From Emydura subglobosa (taxonomy: Eukaryota > Chordata > Testudines > Chelidae): 64,000 bases of DNA. The position numbers were made by a program, and so were the translations under genes. Below are positions 23,089-34,540 of the stretch, piece after piece. Position 1 is the stretch's first letter, and every line of letters starts with the position of its first letter. The notes beneath the pieces are model-generated. The model ran no database searches. It saw nothing but the letters and a program-made list of their open reading frames with translations, and was not told the DNA's origin. The DNA lies in contig ML679995.1 of assembly GCA_007922225.1 (NCBI GenBank), positions 7,444,689 to 7,508,688 on the forward strand. Reading direction: 5' to 3'.

Positions 23089-23146
23089 CCCAAATAAATG
23101 TATTAGTCTTTAAGGTATCACAGGACTCTCATTGTTTTACCCTACA
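23089..23146 (-). repeat. tRNA-derived turtle SINE, short antisense piece
   Basis: 'gcccaaataaatgtattag' then 'tctttaaggtatcacaggac' is the complement of the 3' half of the SINE at 36518-36638 ('caccttaaagactaac', 'atttgggcataagc'). Confidence 0.65.
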
Positions 23147-23210
23147 GGGAAGTTTCTAAAATTCTGTGGGTTAGATTTTACCTGTGAAGAGAGGCTAGTG
23201 CACCACTCAT

Positions 23211-23272
23211 GGGCTTGATCTAAAGTCCACTGAAGCTTCCCACTGACTTGAAAGGGCTTGAAATCAGGCTCC
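23211..23272. repeat. palindrome 'gggcttgatctaaag'
   Basis: The left arm 'gggcttgatctaaagtcc' and the right arm 'gggcttgaaatcaggctcc' are near inverted copies around 'actgaagcttcccactga'. It belongs with the palindrome at 37976-38046. Confidence 0.55.
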
Positions 23273-23839
23273 AAATGTTCATAGAGAGCACAGAGCCTCA
23301 GTGTTTTAAGATCTCATCTAAAAGAGCTGTACATGGAAAGCCAGATGGAGTTCAGACTATCAACCTCAGGCCACGTCAACCCTGAGGAGGTACAAACCTG
23401 TGGTTCTGCCTAATTGAGGTGTCTAATTATCCCTTTTTGGTTTTTCTAGTATGCCTCTTACCTTGACTCCAATGCATCAAATACAAGAATTAAGGCAGTA
23501 TTGCCATTGTCCAAAGATGCAGCAAATGATCAACTCCTTCGAGTTTCGCTAGCATTTCTGTGTGCTTTTGATTTGTCTTTGTTGCATCTTTCTTCCCTTT
23601 CTCTCACTTAGCGCAGCCATGAAAAAGAAAAATTCCTGGATGGAAGAGTCTGAGGCTCACTTTATTGTAATGACCATCTGGCTAGAGTTAAGGTTAGCAC
23701 CCAATTCCAGACTTACTATAGTCAATGGGAGTTGGATCAGGATCATACATAATTGTACAGGGTTTCAGAGGTTTCTTAATATTTCATCTTTGCACCCAAA
23801 GAAACCTGAAGAACAAAACTGAAAGCCCTGGCTGGGATG

Positions 23840-23938
23840 ATTTATTTGGGATTTGTCCTGCTTTGAGCAGGGGGTTGGACCAGATGACCTCTTGAGGTCC
23901 CTTCCAACCCTAATCTTCTATGAATCTATGACTATATG
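23840..23938 (+). mobile_element. CR1 LINE 3' end
   Basis: 'ctttgagcagggggttggac', 'cagatgacctcttgaggtcc', 'cttccaaccctaatcttc' and the terminal octamer-like repeats 'tatgaatctatgac' make an unmistakable CR1 3' end, well preserved. Only about 100 bases of the element were inserted. Confidence 0.92.
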
Positions 23939-24089
23939 AAAGAAGCTACAATTTAATTCCTCCCTCAGTCCTGAAATAAGAGTTAGAATAATTTAGTGTC
24001 CAGTTACACTTGATCAAATGATTAATGCCATTCCATCTGCTTTCTAAATATTCCCACCTTTCACTAATTCCTCTGAAAATTTGCTATTT

Positions 24090-24215
24090 CAGTCAAACTG
24101 GAATTTATTACTGCCCACTTACCCTGATTTGCTTGTGAAATGATTTGCATGACTTCTGTCAATGCTATTTGCATGTTTTTATTCTAAATGCAGTTTATTT
24201 AGGGGCAGATCTGAT
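24090..24215. promoter_or_regulatory. possible enhancer-like stretch with two POU octamers
   Basis: Two exact ATTTGCAT octamers lie 24 bases apart (24143-24150, 24167-24174), with a near copy 'atttgctt' at about 24127. The surroundings are AT-rich and free of recognisable repeats. Octamers bind POU-domain factors. Function is inferred only. Confidence 0.25.
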
Positions 24216-25939
24216 TGATGAGTGTTTGGCACGTGTGCGCCGTTATTTCGTTTTCATTTCTGATTTACACAGGGGAAAAGTACACCACATGATCTTGCTC
24301 TCATAGCACAGTTATATATCCAGGCTGGTCATGCTTAGATAAGAAACATTTTTTTTCTTTTTAAGGCTGAATTCTTCTCAAAGGCAAATAATTATAGGTT
24401 TGGTCAGGAGTTTATAATAAATCAGAATCAATCTCTTTCACTCGGTTCAGATGAAAAGAATGGCATTGATATTTTAAAGGGAAAACATAATTATTGAAAC
24501 AAATGTTGGGAAGAGAGTGAAACAACAACAACAACAACAAATAACCCACCATTTCTTCTGCTGTGGGATCTTGTTCCTAGCTATGGAGAAATAGCATGTG
24601 GTTTTATGCACAGACATTGCAGCATGCTGTATGGTTCTCCCTTTGGCTCATGTAATCCAGCCCTATTTGCATTTAAAATCCATAGCTGTTCACTGACCTT
24701 GTATTGCAGGATAGCTGGACAATATTGCAGGAGGAAAGTTAACAGCGTTTTGCTAATTATACAATTACATATTCATTCCTTCCCCTCCAGAGAGCCTGAG
24801 TTATTTTTTTTCCTCTCAGCGTTGAATGAGTGGATGTATTGCACTGAACAGCAGTCTATTTCAGCGTGTTTCTAAACAGAGACGGCCTCAAGACCCAACA
24901 ATAGGATTTAGAAGCAGATTTCAAGAACCACAGATCAGTGGAAGTGAGGTTAGGATCTGTCTCTATTTCTAAACCATTTGCCATTGGAAGAAACAGTGCA
25001 ATGTCCAAAAAAATGTCTTATATGCACCATCTGACTGAACAGTCATATCTACAGTATGTTGTGGTATTTATATGCATGTAAAAGTAGAGGCTGCTTTCCA
25101 AACTCATCCATAGCAGTGGACAGTGTCACACAAGAGCGTGAGGATCTCAATTTTCATTTAAAAAAAAAGTTTCTAGCCCTCAAAGTTGCCTGGATAAGCT
25201 TGCAAATGTGAATCCTAAGGGCTCAAAACCTAGAAGAGTCCCAAATGTATTGATTTATTTTTTAAATCCCATGATTTTGACCCAGGATTTGGTAAGTGTC
25301 ATAGGACAACGCTAGCATCTGAGCTGAGATAGTTGCATGTGTCTTCTGAAACACATGCCACTAAAACAACCAGAAAAAAGAAATTGCCATACAGGATCAA
25401 ACCCCTGCTCCTTCCTGTCGCCAAAGGTTGCCAGCAGCAGATGCTCCAGAGGAAGGTTCAAGAACCCACAGTAGGCAGATGTGGCATAATCTATCCACAT
25501 GAATGTCTCATACTAACCCCAAATAGCAGAAGCCCTGAAGCATGATTTTTTTATCCCTTCCAAGACTTTTTATTTTCATTGTTATAACTCTGGCTATTCT
25601 TGTTATCCAAGAGCATGGAAAATTGTTTTTCTTTTCACCAAAAGAAAGGTGCAAACATTTGTTACAAGTTGTGTCAGATCTGGAAAGGAGATAGACTGTC
25701 CTCTGTATATTGCCATATCTGCAGAGGCCAAAAGTTATGTCAATTAAAATGCATTTTATTTTGCTTTAACGCATCAAGACAAATACTGCAGCCCTTAGTC
25801 TGAGAAAACTTCTATCAGACCCTTAGTTTTGCTTAGTCAAGTTCCATAGCACTTTATAATCCCTCCTTCTATCACCACAGTATCTGCACACACCACAATC
25901 AGTCCTGGGTTTTGTCCTCACGGCATATCTGTAGAAAAA
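24216..25939. other. no gene seen; (CAA)n at 24521-24540
   Basis: A short (CAA)n microsatellite is present. Otherwise no exon, RNA or recognisable transposon. Confidence 0.45.
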
Positions 25940-26060
25940 CATCATCATAATTCTGTAGATGGGGACTTGTGGCACTGGGTAGATTAGGTGATTTGTCCAA
26001 AATCACATGAGCCTGTGGCTGAGCTGGGAATTTATCCCAGTTCAGTGCTCTCTCCACTAA
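25940..26060 (-). repeat. MIR-like copy, antisense
   Basis: 'gatttgtccaaaatcacatg', 'agcctgtggctgagctggga' and 'gctctctccactaaac' follow the antisense MIR core order. Confidence 0.65.
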
Positions 26061-26229
26061 ACAACCCCTCCTACCATCCATAAAACTCACCTCTGCCATG
26101 CAACTTCCATAACGCTGCCACCTGACAAAGGTTAGGCCAGTCTAAACTGGGACCGAAGCCCATGATGATGAGATATGGGTGCTTCACTGCTGCCTCATCT
26201 TCCACTTCTCCCCATCCATCCTCCCCACT

Positions 26230-26345
26230 TGTGATCATCTATGTCACCTAGATTGTAGCCTGATTGGAACAAGAAATGTCTTTTTACTAAGTGTTTGTGC
26301 ACTGTCTAGAAATTGGGGATTTACTGTAATGATCCTAATTAAAAA
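26230..26345 (+). repeat. SINE 3'-tail piece
   Basis: 'attgtagcctgattggaac' then 'gtgtttgtgcactgtctag' and 'ggggatttactgtaatg' resembles the tail seen at 393-540 and 43590-43715. Confidence 0.45.
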
Positions 26346-26589
26346 ATACTGATGAAAATCACTGCTAGCTTGCTGAAGTCAATGGGAATTTTGCCTGCAA
26401 ACAGAGTGCAGGATTAGATCCACAGTTAACTCCAAATCTATCTCACTTTTAAAGACTAAGTAGGGGATATTTGCAATAAAGTTACTTGACACAACTTGTG
26501 CTTTCATTCCATTTATTTTAGAAAGCCATTGTTAAAAATCTTCACTCTCATTAGCTGGTCCCTATGTCATTAACACACTATAGAATCCC

Positions 26590-26780
26590 CCATAATGTCC
26601 CATTATACTGTACTTTCAAGCTTTTGGATGTTAATTAAGCGTGGAACATTCTCATTGATTACAGGGCTGAAATTAAAGGAAGGAAAACTTAAATTATGAA
26701 TAATACTGTTAAATAATAATAATCGGATTAATGGACATGCAATGATGTACATAATTAGGCTAATTCCTAGGAAAGGGTGA
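26590..26780. other. AT-rich stretch, possibly conserved non-coding
   Basis: The stretch holds 'gttaattaagcg', 'ttaaattatgaataatac' and 'cggattaatggac', that is several homeodomain core (TAAT/ATTA) and one OTX-like GGATTA word. No repeat is recognised. The suggestion of a regulatory role is inference. Confidence 0.2.
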
Positions 26781-27145
26781 TGGTGAATATTTTATCAAGA
26801 CCCCACAGTATAATTACAGACCTATTTGTACAATGCTTAGTGTACTATGCATTATATTACAGGAAAAATTGAGTTCTAGGGTTTTTGTAAAATAAAAGCC
26901 AAATAGTTAAAATCTGTTTTTTATGTATATATATAACTGAGCAGAAGGTTAAACCAAACACTTTAGACTAAAACTTTATAAGGGACCATTGCCCTGTGTC
27001 TGGCTCACTAAATGAAGATACCAGAACAGGACTCTATCAAGAAACTGGAGAAAAGCAGCTGGTGATGTTGCCTTCTTCCTAAATAGCTTCCGCCACCACT
27101 CATTTGTTAAAGGATAATGTGACTAATGGCTCAGTCCTGAAAGCT

Positions 27146-27276
27146 GGTCCTGATCCAGAAAAATACAAGATATAAGCACATGCTTAAATTTAAGCACTAG
27201 TAGTCCCACTGAAGTCAAGGAGGTTACTTGCATACTTAAAATTAAGCACATTTCTGTGTTTTGATGGATCGGGGCC
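27146..27276. repeat. palindrome 'ggtcctgatcca ... tggatcggggcc'
   Basis: The outer arms 'ggtcctgatcca' and 'tggatcggggcc' are inverted copies, as are the inner 'aagcacatgcttaa' and 'cttaaaattaagcaca'. It is a known palindromic repeat type in turtles, non-coding. Confidence 0.6.
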
Positions 27277-27442
27277 AGAGGGCTCTACACTTTGCTCTGG
27301 TTTTACCAGGACAGACCCAGTTTTTCCATAGGATGTTCCATGTCCTGAGAACTTCTTTCACGATACCTAAGATGTCCCCATTTTTCATTCCATCAATCAA
27401 ATTGTTTGCTTTTCCTTAATAGCTACAAAATCTCGCTTTCAG

Positions 27443-27626
27443 GGTCATTGCTCTATTGCATAGACTTTGCTCTGTGTGGACCAGAGACAGGCTGATGGAA
27501 CAAGTTTTCTGTGAAAAATGCTCGGTGCTCAGCAGCGCCCATTGTGATCCCTATGGTCGTGTTTTTGAAAGAGCTCAGCACTGTGAAGACTGGGCTCTTC
27601 TCTTTGGAGCTGTCACAATTATGGAG
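27443..27626 (+). other. possible exon, product not recognised
   Basis: The acceptor 'aaaatctcgctttcag' ends at 27442 and a strong donor 'atggag|gtaagc' follows 27626. One frame is open for the 184 bases, including the Cys-rich piece 'VFCEKCSVLSSAHCDPYG'. No family is recognised and chance is a fair explanation. A poly-pyrimidine tract is only partly present. Confidence 0.18.
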
Positions 27627-27735
27627 GTAAGCGCCTCTCTGTCCCCTCTTGGGTGTCTCTCACTTCAGCACTTGCAGGTGTCGTGCCTTTTACCTTTATC
27701 TGTCGCAGGGTAGAATCTTATGAGTCTTCCACTCT

Positions 27736-28005
27736 TAGGCCTAGTCTAGACTAGAAAAGCTTTGCCAACTAAGCTACCCCACAAACCCAGCCAATAGAGA
27801 CACATTGTGTACAGGCTATGGAGGGCTTTCGCCTCTATAGCAAATACCAGTCCCCTGAATCAAATAAGTTATACCAACAAACTCATTTTGGGCTGATATA
27901 ACTGTGTCTAAATGAGGCATTTTGCCTGTATAGAAATCTTATTGCAAAAAAGAAAAAATTACACTCCTAACTGATATTACTATAATGGGAAAAATATCTG
28001 CTATA
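27736..28005. repeat. MITE, family C ('aggcctagtctagact')
   Basis: The left end 'taggcctagtctagactag' is followed by 'aaaagctttgcc'. The inner 'gggctgatataactgtgtct' and 'aactgatattactataatgg' are typical of a non-autonomous DNA element widespread in turtles. The right terminus is eroded, so the end is approximate. Confidence 0.6.
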
Positions 28006-30052
28006 AACCTGAGCACAGCCCGGGACCCCAGAACACTACCCCCTGTGCACCAACTTACCAGCTTAGCAGCTGCAGGCCCATCTCAGTCTGCACACCTGTG
28101 TTTCTTCCCTCTGTGAGCCTCTGACCAGTGACAGTGACCCACCATCCCATAACAATGTCCTAGACAGTTTGAGCTTCTTCAGATGCCTCCATGGATTCCT
28201 GTGTCTGTGTGTGTCCCCCCAGTCTCACTCTCTCTTGGTTTCCCTTGAGAGACTCTGTGTCCTTTTATCAACTATCCCTTTCCCCCCTGTCACTCCAGGC
28301 TTCTTTCCCAAATATATGCAGCTCCTGACACCCCTCCTGATGAGACCAGTTTGGGGGGCTGCCCAGGAAAACACGTTGGCATTGTCTCTTAAGGACCTTT
28401 AAGTGGAAGTTATTAGATGACTATTAGAGAGGGCCTTCTTTCCTTCTTGCCCTGGGCTCTGGTACCCAGACAAACCTTTCCATGTTCCTATATGTGTACA
28501 GAAACACCATCCTGTCCTACTGACGGATCCAGATCCAGTATTAGTCATTATTTAAGAGCACCTCCATATTTGTCACAGAAGCACAAATGAGAGCTGGGGT
28601 ATTTGGAAAATCTAGGCCTGAATGCTTTTCCTATCGAGGTGGTGCTCTGCAGACACCACAACAACGCAGAAGCAGTATAATGAGGGTCTGTTGTGTCTCG
28701 GTTCTGTGCGATGAGGAATGATGCTTCTGTATACGCAGCTCAAAAGGGTATCATGTTTTTTTACTGCCATATCACATTGCAGGGACATGTCCAATTTAAT
28801 AACTGCCCTCTTGTTACTGCTTTCCAAGATCTCCCCCCTACTGAACATCTGTGTTTAGTATTTTCCCTTTGTGTGTTAGAACTTGCAATTTCCAAACCCC
28901 ATTACATATTATTATTTTCAGCCCATATCGGAAAGCCCTCTAGGTATCTATACAGTATTTCTCTTTTATCACTTTTTTTTGCCTTTTTTCAGTTTTTTTG
29001 CCAATTTGGTGCCATCTAAATGAGGATTCTCAAGGTCTCCTCCCCCACCCCAGTACAGCAGCCTTTTGAATAAGGACAATATTGTTTGATTAAGAAGAGA
29101 TCACTTCTAATGCTTGCTAATGTGTAGTAACTACTATTTATAGTTAACACTGATATTTTGGTGTATTCATTGTTATTAGCTCTGCTGCATTTCCACACAC
29201 TGAAAAAATGCTGCCTCAAAATGCAGTTAATTGCAGATTAAAATTCTGTACCCTTAATTCTTTGAAAAGAGTGGTAGGGGGGAAGAGATAACTGTCACAA
29301 AACCATCCATTTAAATTCATTCAACAGATCTAAAACTACCCAAATGTATAGCATTGTCCAGACCTGTCCTTTATTTAACACGGTAATGGCAGTAACTTTT
29401 TTTTTTTTTTTTTTTTAATAGAACAGTGTTCCATGAAACAAGGTAAAATAAATAGGACAATAATCCTTGTCCTAATTTTTGTAACAGTTCAAACCAGTCT
29501 TTCAAGGAAGAAAGTGTCTTTTTTTTTTTAGTGCCCCGATTTCCCCATCCTCCGTTCAACCTTTCTCTGTACACCGTTTCTAAAGGCTTCTCTGTTCTTG
29601 GCGTCCAGTGGCAGGTCTCCCTGCTGTGCAAACTTTTCAGTACCAAGGGCTTTCTTAAACTCCAAAGTGGTTTCCCTCAGAAATCAGTTCAGCTGCATTC
29701 TTCTCCTATCTGCAGGGTCACTGATCTTTATAAAGAGCAGCCCCCTCATCTGGAAGAACTGGACTAAAAAAAAAAAAGTTTTTGTTCTCTGCTGGAAATC
29801 TCCAGCAGACAGCGGTAGCACTGATTGTATAGTACTGTACCTGCGAGCAGGAAGTTACATGCAGTCAGCAAGGGATGCCTAACACTGATCTTGGAAATAA
29901 AACAAACGTCTGTTTCATGGTGCTCACCCCCAAAAGAAGCAGATGGAAGAGGCTGAGGTGCTCCCACAAAGTTTGGACCATGTATAACTCTTCCTATAAT
30001 ATACAATCACAAACCATGCTCTGAAGTCGCTTAACATCCACAAAACTCATGC
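28006..30052. other. no gene seen; T20 at 29397-29416
   Basis: About 2 kb with no recognisable gene or full repeat. A 20-base T run could be the antisense tail of a small retroposed copy, but nothing recognisable precedes it. Confidence 0.4.
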
Positions 30053-31545
30053 CTCATAAGAACATAAGAAAGGCTATACTGGGTCAGACCAATGGTCCAT
30101 CTAGCCCAATATCCTGTCTTCTGACAGCAGGCAATGCCAGGTGTTTCAAAGGGAATAAATAGAACAGGTAATCATTAAGTGATCCATCCCGTTGGCCATT
30201 CGCTGCTTCTGGCAAACAGCAGTCCTTTCCTATCCTGGCTAATAGCCATTGATGGACCTATCCTCCATGAACGTAGATAGTTTTTTTTTTTTGACCATTT
30301 TATAGTCCTGGCCTTCACATCATCCTCTGACAAGGAGTTCTATAGGTTGACTGTGTGTTGCGTGAAGAAATACTTCCTTTTGTTCATTTTAAACCAGCTG
30401 CCTGTTAATTTCATTTGGTGACCCCCTAGTTTTGGTGTTATGAGAAGGAGCAAATAACACTTCATTATGTACTTACTCCAGACCAGTCATGATTTTATAG
30501 ACCTTTATCATATCCCCCCTTAGTCATCTCTTTTTAAAGCTGAAAAGTCCCAGTTTTATTAATCTCTCCTCATAGGGAAGCTGTTCTATATCCCCAATCA
30601 CTTTTGTTGCCCTTTTCTGTACCTTTCCTAATTCCAAGATATCTTTTTTTGAAATGGGGTGACCAGATCTGCACACAGTATTCAAGATGTGGGTGTATCA
30701 TGGATTTCTAAAGAGGCAATATGATATTTTCTGTCTTATTATATATCCCTTTCCTAATGATTCCCAACTTTCTGTTAACTTTTTTGACTGCTGCTGCATA
30801 TTGAGTGGATGCTTTAAGAGAATAATCCACAATGACTCCAAGATCTTTTTTGAGTGGTAGCAGCTAACTTAGATCACATCACTGTATATGTATAGTTGGG
30901 ATTATGTTTTTCAATGTGCATTACTTTGCATTTATCAACATTGAATTTCATCTACCATTTTGTTGCCCAGTCACCAGTTCTGTGGGATCCCTTTGTAACC
31001 CTTCACAGTCTGCTTTGGACTTAGCTATCTTGAGTAGTTTTGAATCATCTGCAAATTTTGCCACTTCACTGTTTACTTCTTTTCCAGATCATTTATGAAT
31101 ATGTTGAACAGTACTGGTCCCAGAACAGACCCCTGGGGACACCACTTTTTACCTTTCTCCATTCTGAAAACTGACCATTTATTCCTACATTTTGTTTCCT
31201 ATCTTTTAACCAGTCACTGATCCAGGAGAAGAGCTTCCTTCTTATTCCATGATGGTTTACTTTGTTTAAGAGCCTTTGGTGAGTGACCTTGTCAAGAGCT
31301 TTCTGAAAATCTAAGTACACTATATCCACTGGATCAGCCTTGTCCACCTGCTTGTTGAACCCCTCAAAGAATTCTCGTAGAATGATGTGGCATGATTTCC
31401 CTTTTCAAAAACCATGTTATCCTCCATTCATCGGCTACAGAAGCTGATTTAAATGATATGTTAAAAGGCAAAGCTAGTATCTCTGCAATTTCACATTTGA
31501 GTTCCTTCAGAATTCTTGGGTGGATACCACTGTGCATCCTACACT
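30053..31545 (-). mobile_element. CR1 LINE, partial, internal deletion
   Basis: Read on the minus strand, it starts with 'GIHPRILKELKCEIAEIL' (31543-31440), the N-terminal RT part. It then jumps at about 31410-31430 to 'VDIVYLDFQKALDKV', 'KVNHHGIRRKLFSWISDWLK' and 'INGQFSEWRKVKSGVPRG' (31330-31120). So a large piece of RT between the two is missing. The downstream part runs through the long 3' region and ends at 'ctcataagaacataag' (about 30053) with the short 'acataag' tail repeats of this subfamily. Stops and frameshifts show it is inactive. It is the largest CR1 copy in the window. Confidence 0.92.
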
Positions 31546-33216
31546 GTACCATGGGTAAAATCCATTGGGCAACTGATTTAGGACTCTGCAGAGAAAAAAT
31601 TTCTGAATTTCTCCTGATAGGTACTGAATTACATCAGCTTCTAATTAAGTCAAGGGGAATTGAGGACACTGCTGTGGTTTATTAAGCAATAATGTTCCTC
31701 TAAGCATCCCATGGTTAGTGCTAAGTAGGTCCCTATGGCAGCTTCAAGTTTAATCCTTAATAAAAACACAGAAGGTTCCAGGCATTGTGTCTATCTTGCC
31801 TTGAGCATGCCGGGAGAATTTGCAAGTCAGACAACTGATTTTTTTCTAACTCATTTCATGTGATTCACTGGGTTATAACTGGAGCCCTGCATAGATACAA
31901 AAAATGTGGATCCACATCCAATCTGTATCTGCGAATATCAACATCCATCTGACCCACAATCTTCACTCCTTGTTTTACATTTAACCCACATCTGCACCAC
32001 ACCCGCAGGCCCAGGCCACCAATCAGCTGTTTGGTGATCTCCCCTCGCACTGCCACCGATCAGCTGTTGTGTAGCCAGCCAGCCACACAACAGCTGATTG
32101 CAGCCAGCCCTGGGGCTCCCGCCAAACAGCTGACTGGTGGCGAGCCAGGGGTCAAGTGCAACAGCTGATTGGGCTGCCTGGGGGGAGTGGAGAGGAAAGG
32201 GGTCCAGGTTGCCTGGGAGGTTGGGGGAGGGAGAGGAAGAGGGCTGGGTTACCGGGGCATTGAGAAGAAGAATGAAGGAGAGGAATAAGGGGAGTGGGAG
32301 GTGTGATCTCCACTGGGGGGGCCTCTGGGGCTAGGCTAAGGGGGGAGGGTTCTCTTCTCAGCCTCCTATGGACCTGGAGCCGGGTTCTTGCTTGTCGCTA
32401 TCCTCGCTAAGTCAGCTCTGGGCCCCAGCACTCGCTCTCCGGTCACCCCCATTGTGAAGTCATCCCGTTGGCAATGGGGTGGCCCTTCCTGGGGGATCCC
32501 GGGCCCTTCAACAGGCATAAAGCCAGTCCGGACTCCGGGGTGCTCCAGGGGACTGTCTTCCCCCAAGGTTGCTGTCTGGGGTAGGCACCGTGTGGTCACC
32601 AGTCCCGGGGGCCCTGCAAAACAGCTGATGTTCTGCATTCTCTTTGGAGCACTAGGTAGAGGCTTTGCCAGGATTGTCCCTAGAGGTTAGTGGTCTGATT
32701 GCACTATTACTGGGTCGCCATTGGTGTGTGGATGGAATGCTGCACTCTAAATACCAAATCAGAAACACTTTTTCTCTTTGGGAATACCCCTATTGAGTAT
32801 CTGACCATGCTCCGCTGGCATAAGTGATTGATTGGCTGCTCCTGCAGAAGAGCTGCATCCAAGCTTTTCTCCAGTGCATAACACTCAGACCCATCAAGAG
32901 AAATCTGGAGTCCCGTTCACTGGGGTCCCACTCCCTCCCATTTCACTTTTATTACAGAGATGTTACCAAACTTTTGGGGACCACCTTGAGCTCAGGTCCC
33001 TGGTAAAATTGTTCCTTCTTTCCCCACCTTTCAACAGCCCTGAATTCACACTGGAGCGTCAGGGCTCTCCTGGCAAATAGTACTTCTGGACAGGAGCATC
33101 CATTATGATTTGTTTCAGCAGACTCTGTCAGACTCTGACCACATGAGTCTGTGCACTGCTCTGTCCACGTGGCTGTGTTGCTTCCAGACTAACTCCACAC
33201 ATTCCCTGGTTCCTGG
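31546..33216. other. GC-rich repeat-like region, no gene seen
   Basis: It contains a block at about 31880-31990 ('ggatccacatccaatctg', 'tatctgcgaatatcaac') resembling a repeat known to me from turtles. Next comes a cluster of CAGCTG words (32024-32167). A G-rich run follows (32170-32350), then a C/G-rich segment to about 32700. No coding gene is recognised. Long frames on both strands here reflect base composition. Confidence 0.4.
32020..32170. repeat. CAGCTG-rich inverted repeat cluster
   Basis: CAGCTG occurs at 32024, 32061, 32091, 32127 and 32162, about 30-37 bases apart. The first two are preceded by 'at' ('atcagctg') and the later ones followed by 'at' or 'act' ('cagctgatt'), so the units point toward each other. 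One more lies at 32622. Confidence 0.6.
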
Positions 33217-33552
33217 ACTTTAACTATCTTGAGTAGTTTTGTATCGTCTGCAAATTTTGCCACCTCACTGTTTACCCCTTTTTCCAGATTGTTTATAAAT
33301 ATGTTGAACAGTACTGGTCCCAGTACAGACGTCCTGGAGGACTCCACTATTTACCTCCCTTCATTCTGAAAACTGACCATTTATTCCTACATTTTGTTTC
33401 CTATCTTTTAACCAGTCACTGATCCAGGAGAGGACCTTCCCTCTTATTCCATGATGACTTACTTTGCTTAAGAGCCTTTGGTGAGGGACCTTGTCAAGGG
33501 CTTTCTGAAAATCTGAGTATACTATATCCACTGGATCACCCTTGTTCACATG
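33217..33552 (-). mobile_element. CR1 LINE RT fragment, second copy
   Basis: The minus-strand frame gives 'DPVDIVYSDFQKALDKVP', 'SKVSHHGIRGKVLSWISD' and 'DRKQNVGINGQFSE', close to 31093-31347. It lacks the CR1 3' end: homology stops at about 33217 ('actttaactatcttgag'). That is unusual for LINE insertion and points to later deletion or duplication. Confidence 0.88.
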
Positions 33553-34229
33553 CCCCCTCAGTAACAGTCTCTCCAGGAAACATGGGCCCTCTGACTTCAC
33601 TTCAACTGGTCACAATGCAGCAGGGACTAGCAAAGGCAACATCAGTGAGTTTATAATTATAGCAACAGCAAAATCTGGTGAAATAATGCTAAGGTGAAAT
33701 AAAGAAACCAACACCCCAAAGTGACTTTTGACCTTTATGAGTTTCAGATCATGGCATAATTCAGAACCTTTTACCAGGTTGTCTAGTAGCTTCCTTGAAC
33801 CAAAACCATCTTAAGCTATGAACAGGGCATAAACCTTGATATAGTCTTGGAACATGCAAAAACCAACCGACCAACCAAGCAAACCCCAAACATAGGCTCC
33901 TATATTTCATTGAGCCCTTTTTAAGCCAAATGGCATTAGACTTTTTACCAGCTCAACTTTCTGTATATATAACAGCCCTCATCATGTTCATCAAGAGGAT
34001 TTGAGTCAGTGTGGCATAACTGTGTCCACCTGAATTGCTGTGATAACTCATGGGAGTAGTCATTTGGTTGCTTCATGCTCCATCGACCTCTATGGGCCAG
34101 ACTCCCTGGCTGGACTAGATCACCTGCCATGCACTGTGGCATCTCCACCATCTGAACTGTTTCAACATTTCCAATTTTATTTTATTTATTTATCTGGAAC
34201 TTTCCATTCCATTAAAAATATATATATAT
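33553..34229. other. no gene seen; short (TA)n at 34218-34232
   Basis: No recognised gene or repeat apart from the dinucleotide run. Confidence 0.45.
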
Positions 34230-34540
34230 ATACTTTGTTTTTTTGTCCCAAATTGGGATGTAAACAGATGTTGAAATATCAAAATTTCCCACAAGAGGGA
34301 AATTCCAATTTTCTACCAATTCTACATTACATAATTTAGAAGTGTGTTTTAGACAGAGATTCTGAAACATTTTAGTCCCATTATCATAACAGTACTGCAC
34401 ACCTCACAGCTTTTGCCGTTTGGCAACTGTTGGCCAAGTTGGTCAGTTTTGCCACACTGACTCAAGTGAATTAAAACTGGTTGAAATTTGGAATTTCCAT
34501 TCCGCAGGCAATTTTGTGTGGAAGTTGGCTCACCAACTAG
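34230..34540. repeat. AT-rich MITE-like block, left part
   Basis: Words such as 'gaaatatcaaaatttccc', 'gggaaattccaattttc' and 'ggttgaaatttggaatttcc' are mutually inverted and resemble 35216-35345. The two may be halves of one element separated by the C/T-rich block between them. Confidence 0.35.

Noticed and set aside
32366..32690. Overlapping frames on both strands in GC-rich DNA
   Set aside because: High GC lowers stop frequency, and neither strand shows a domain.
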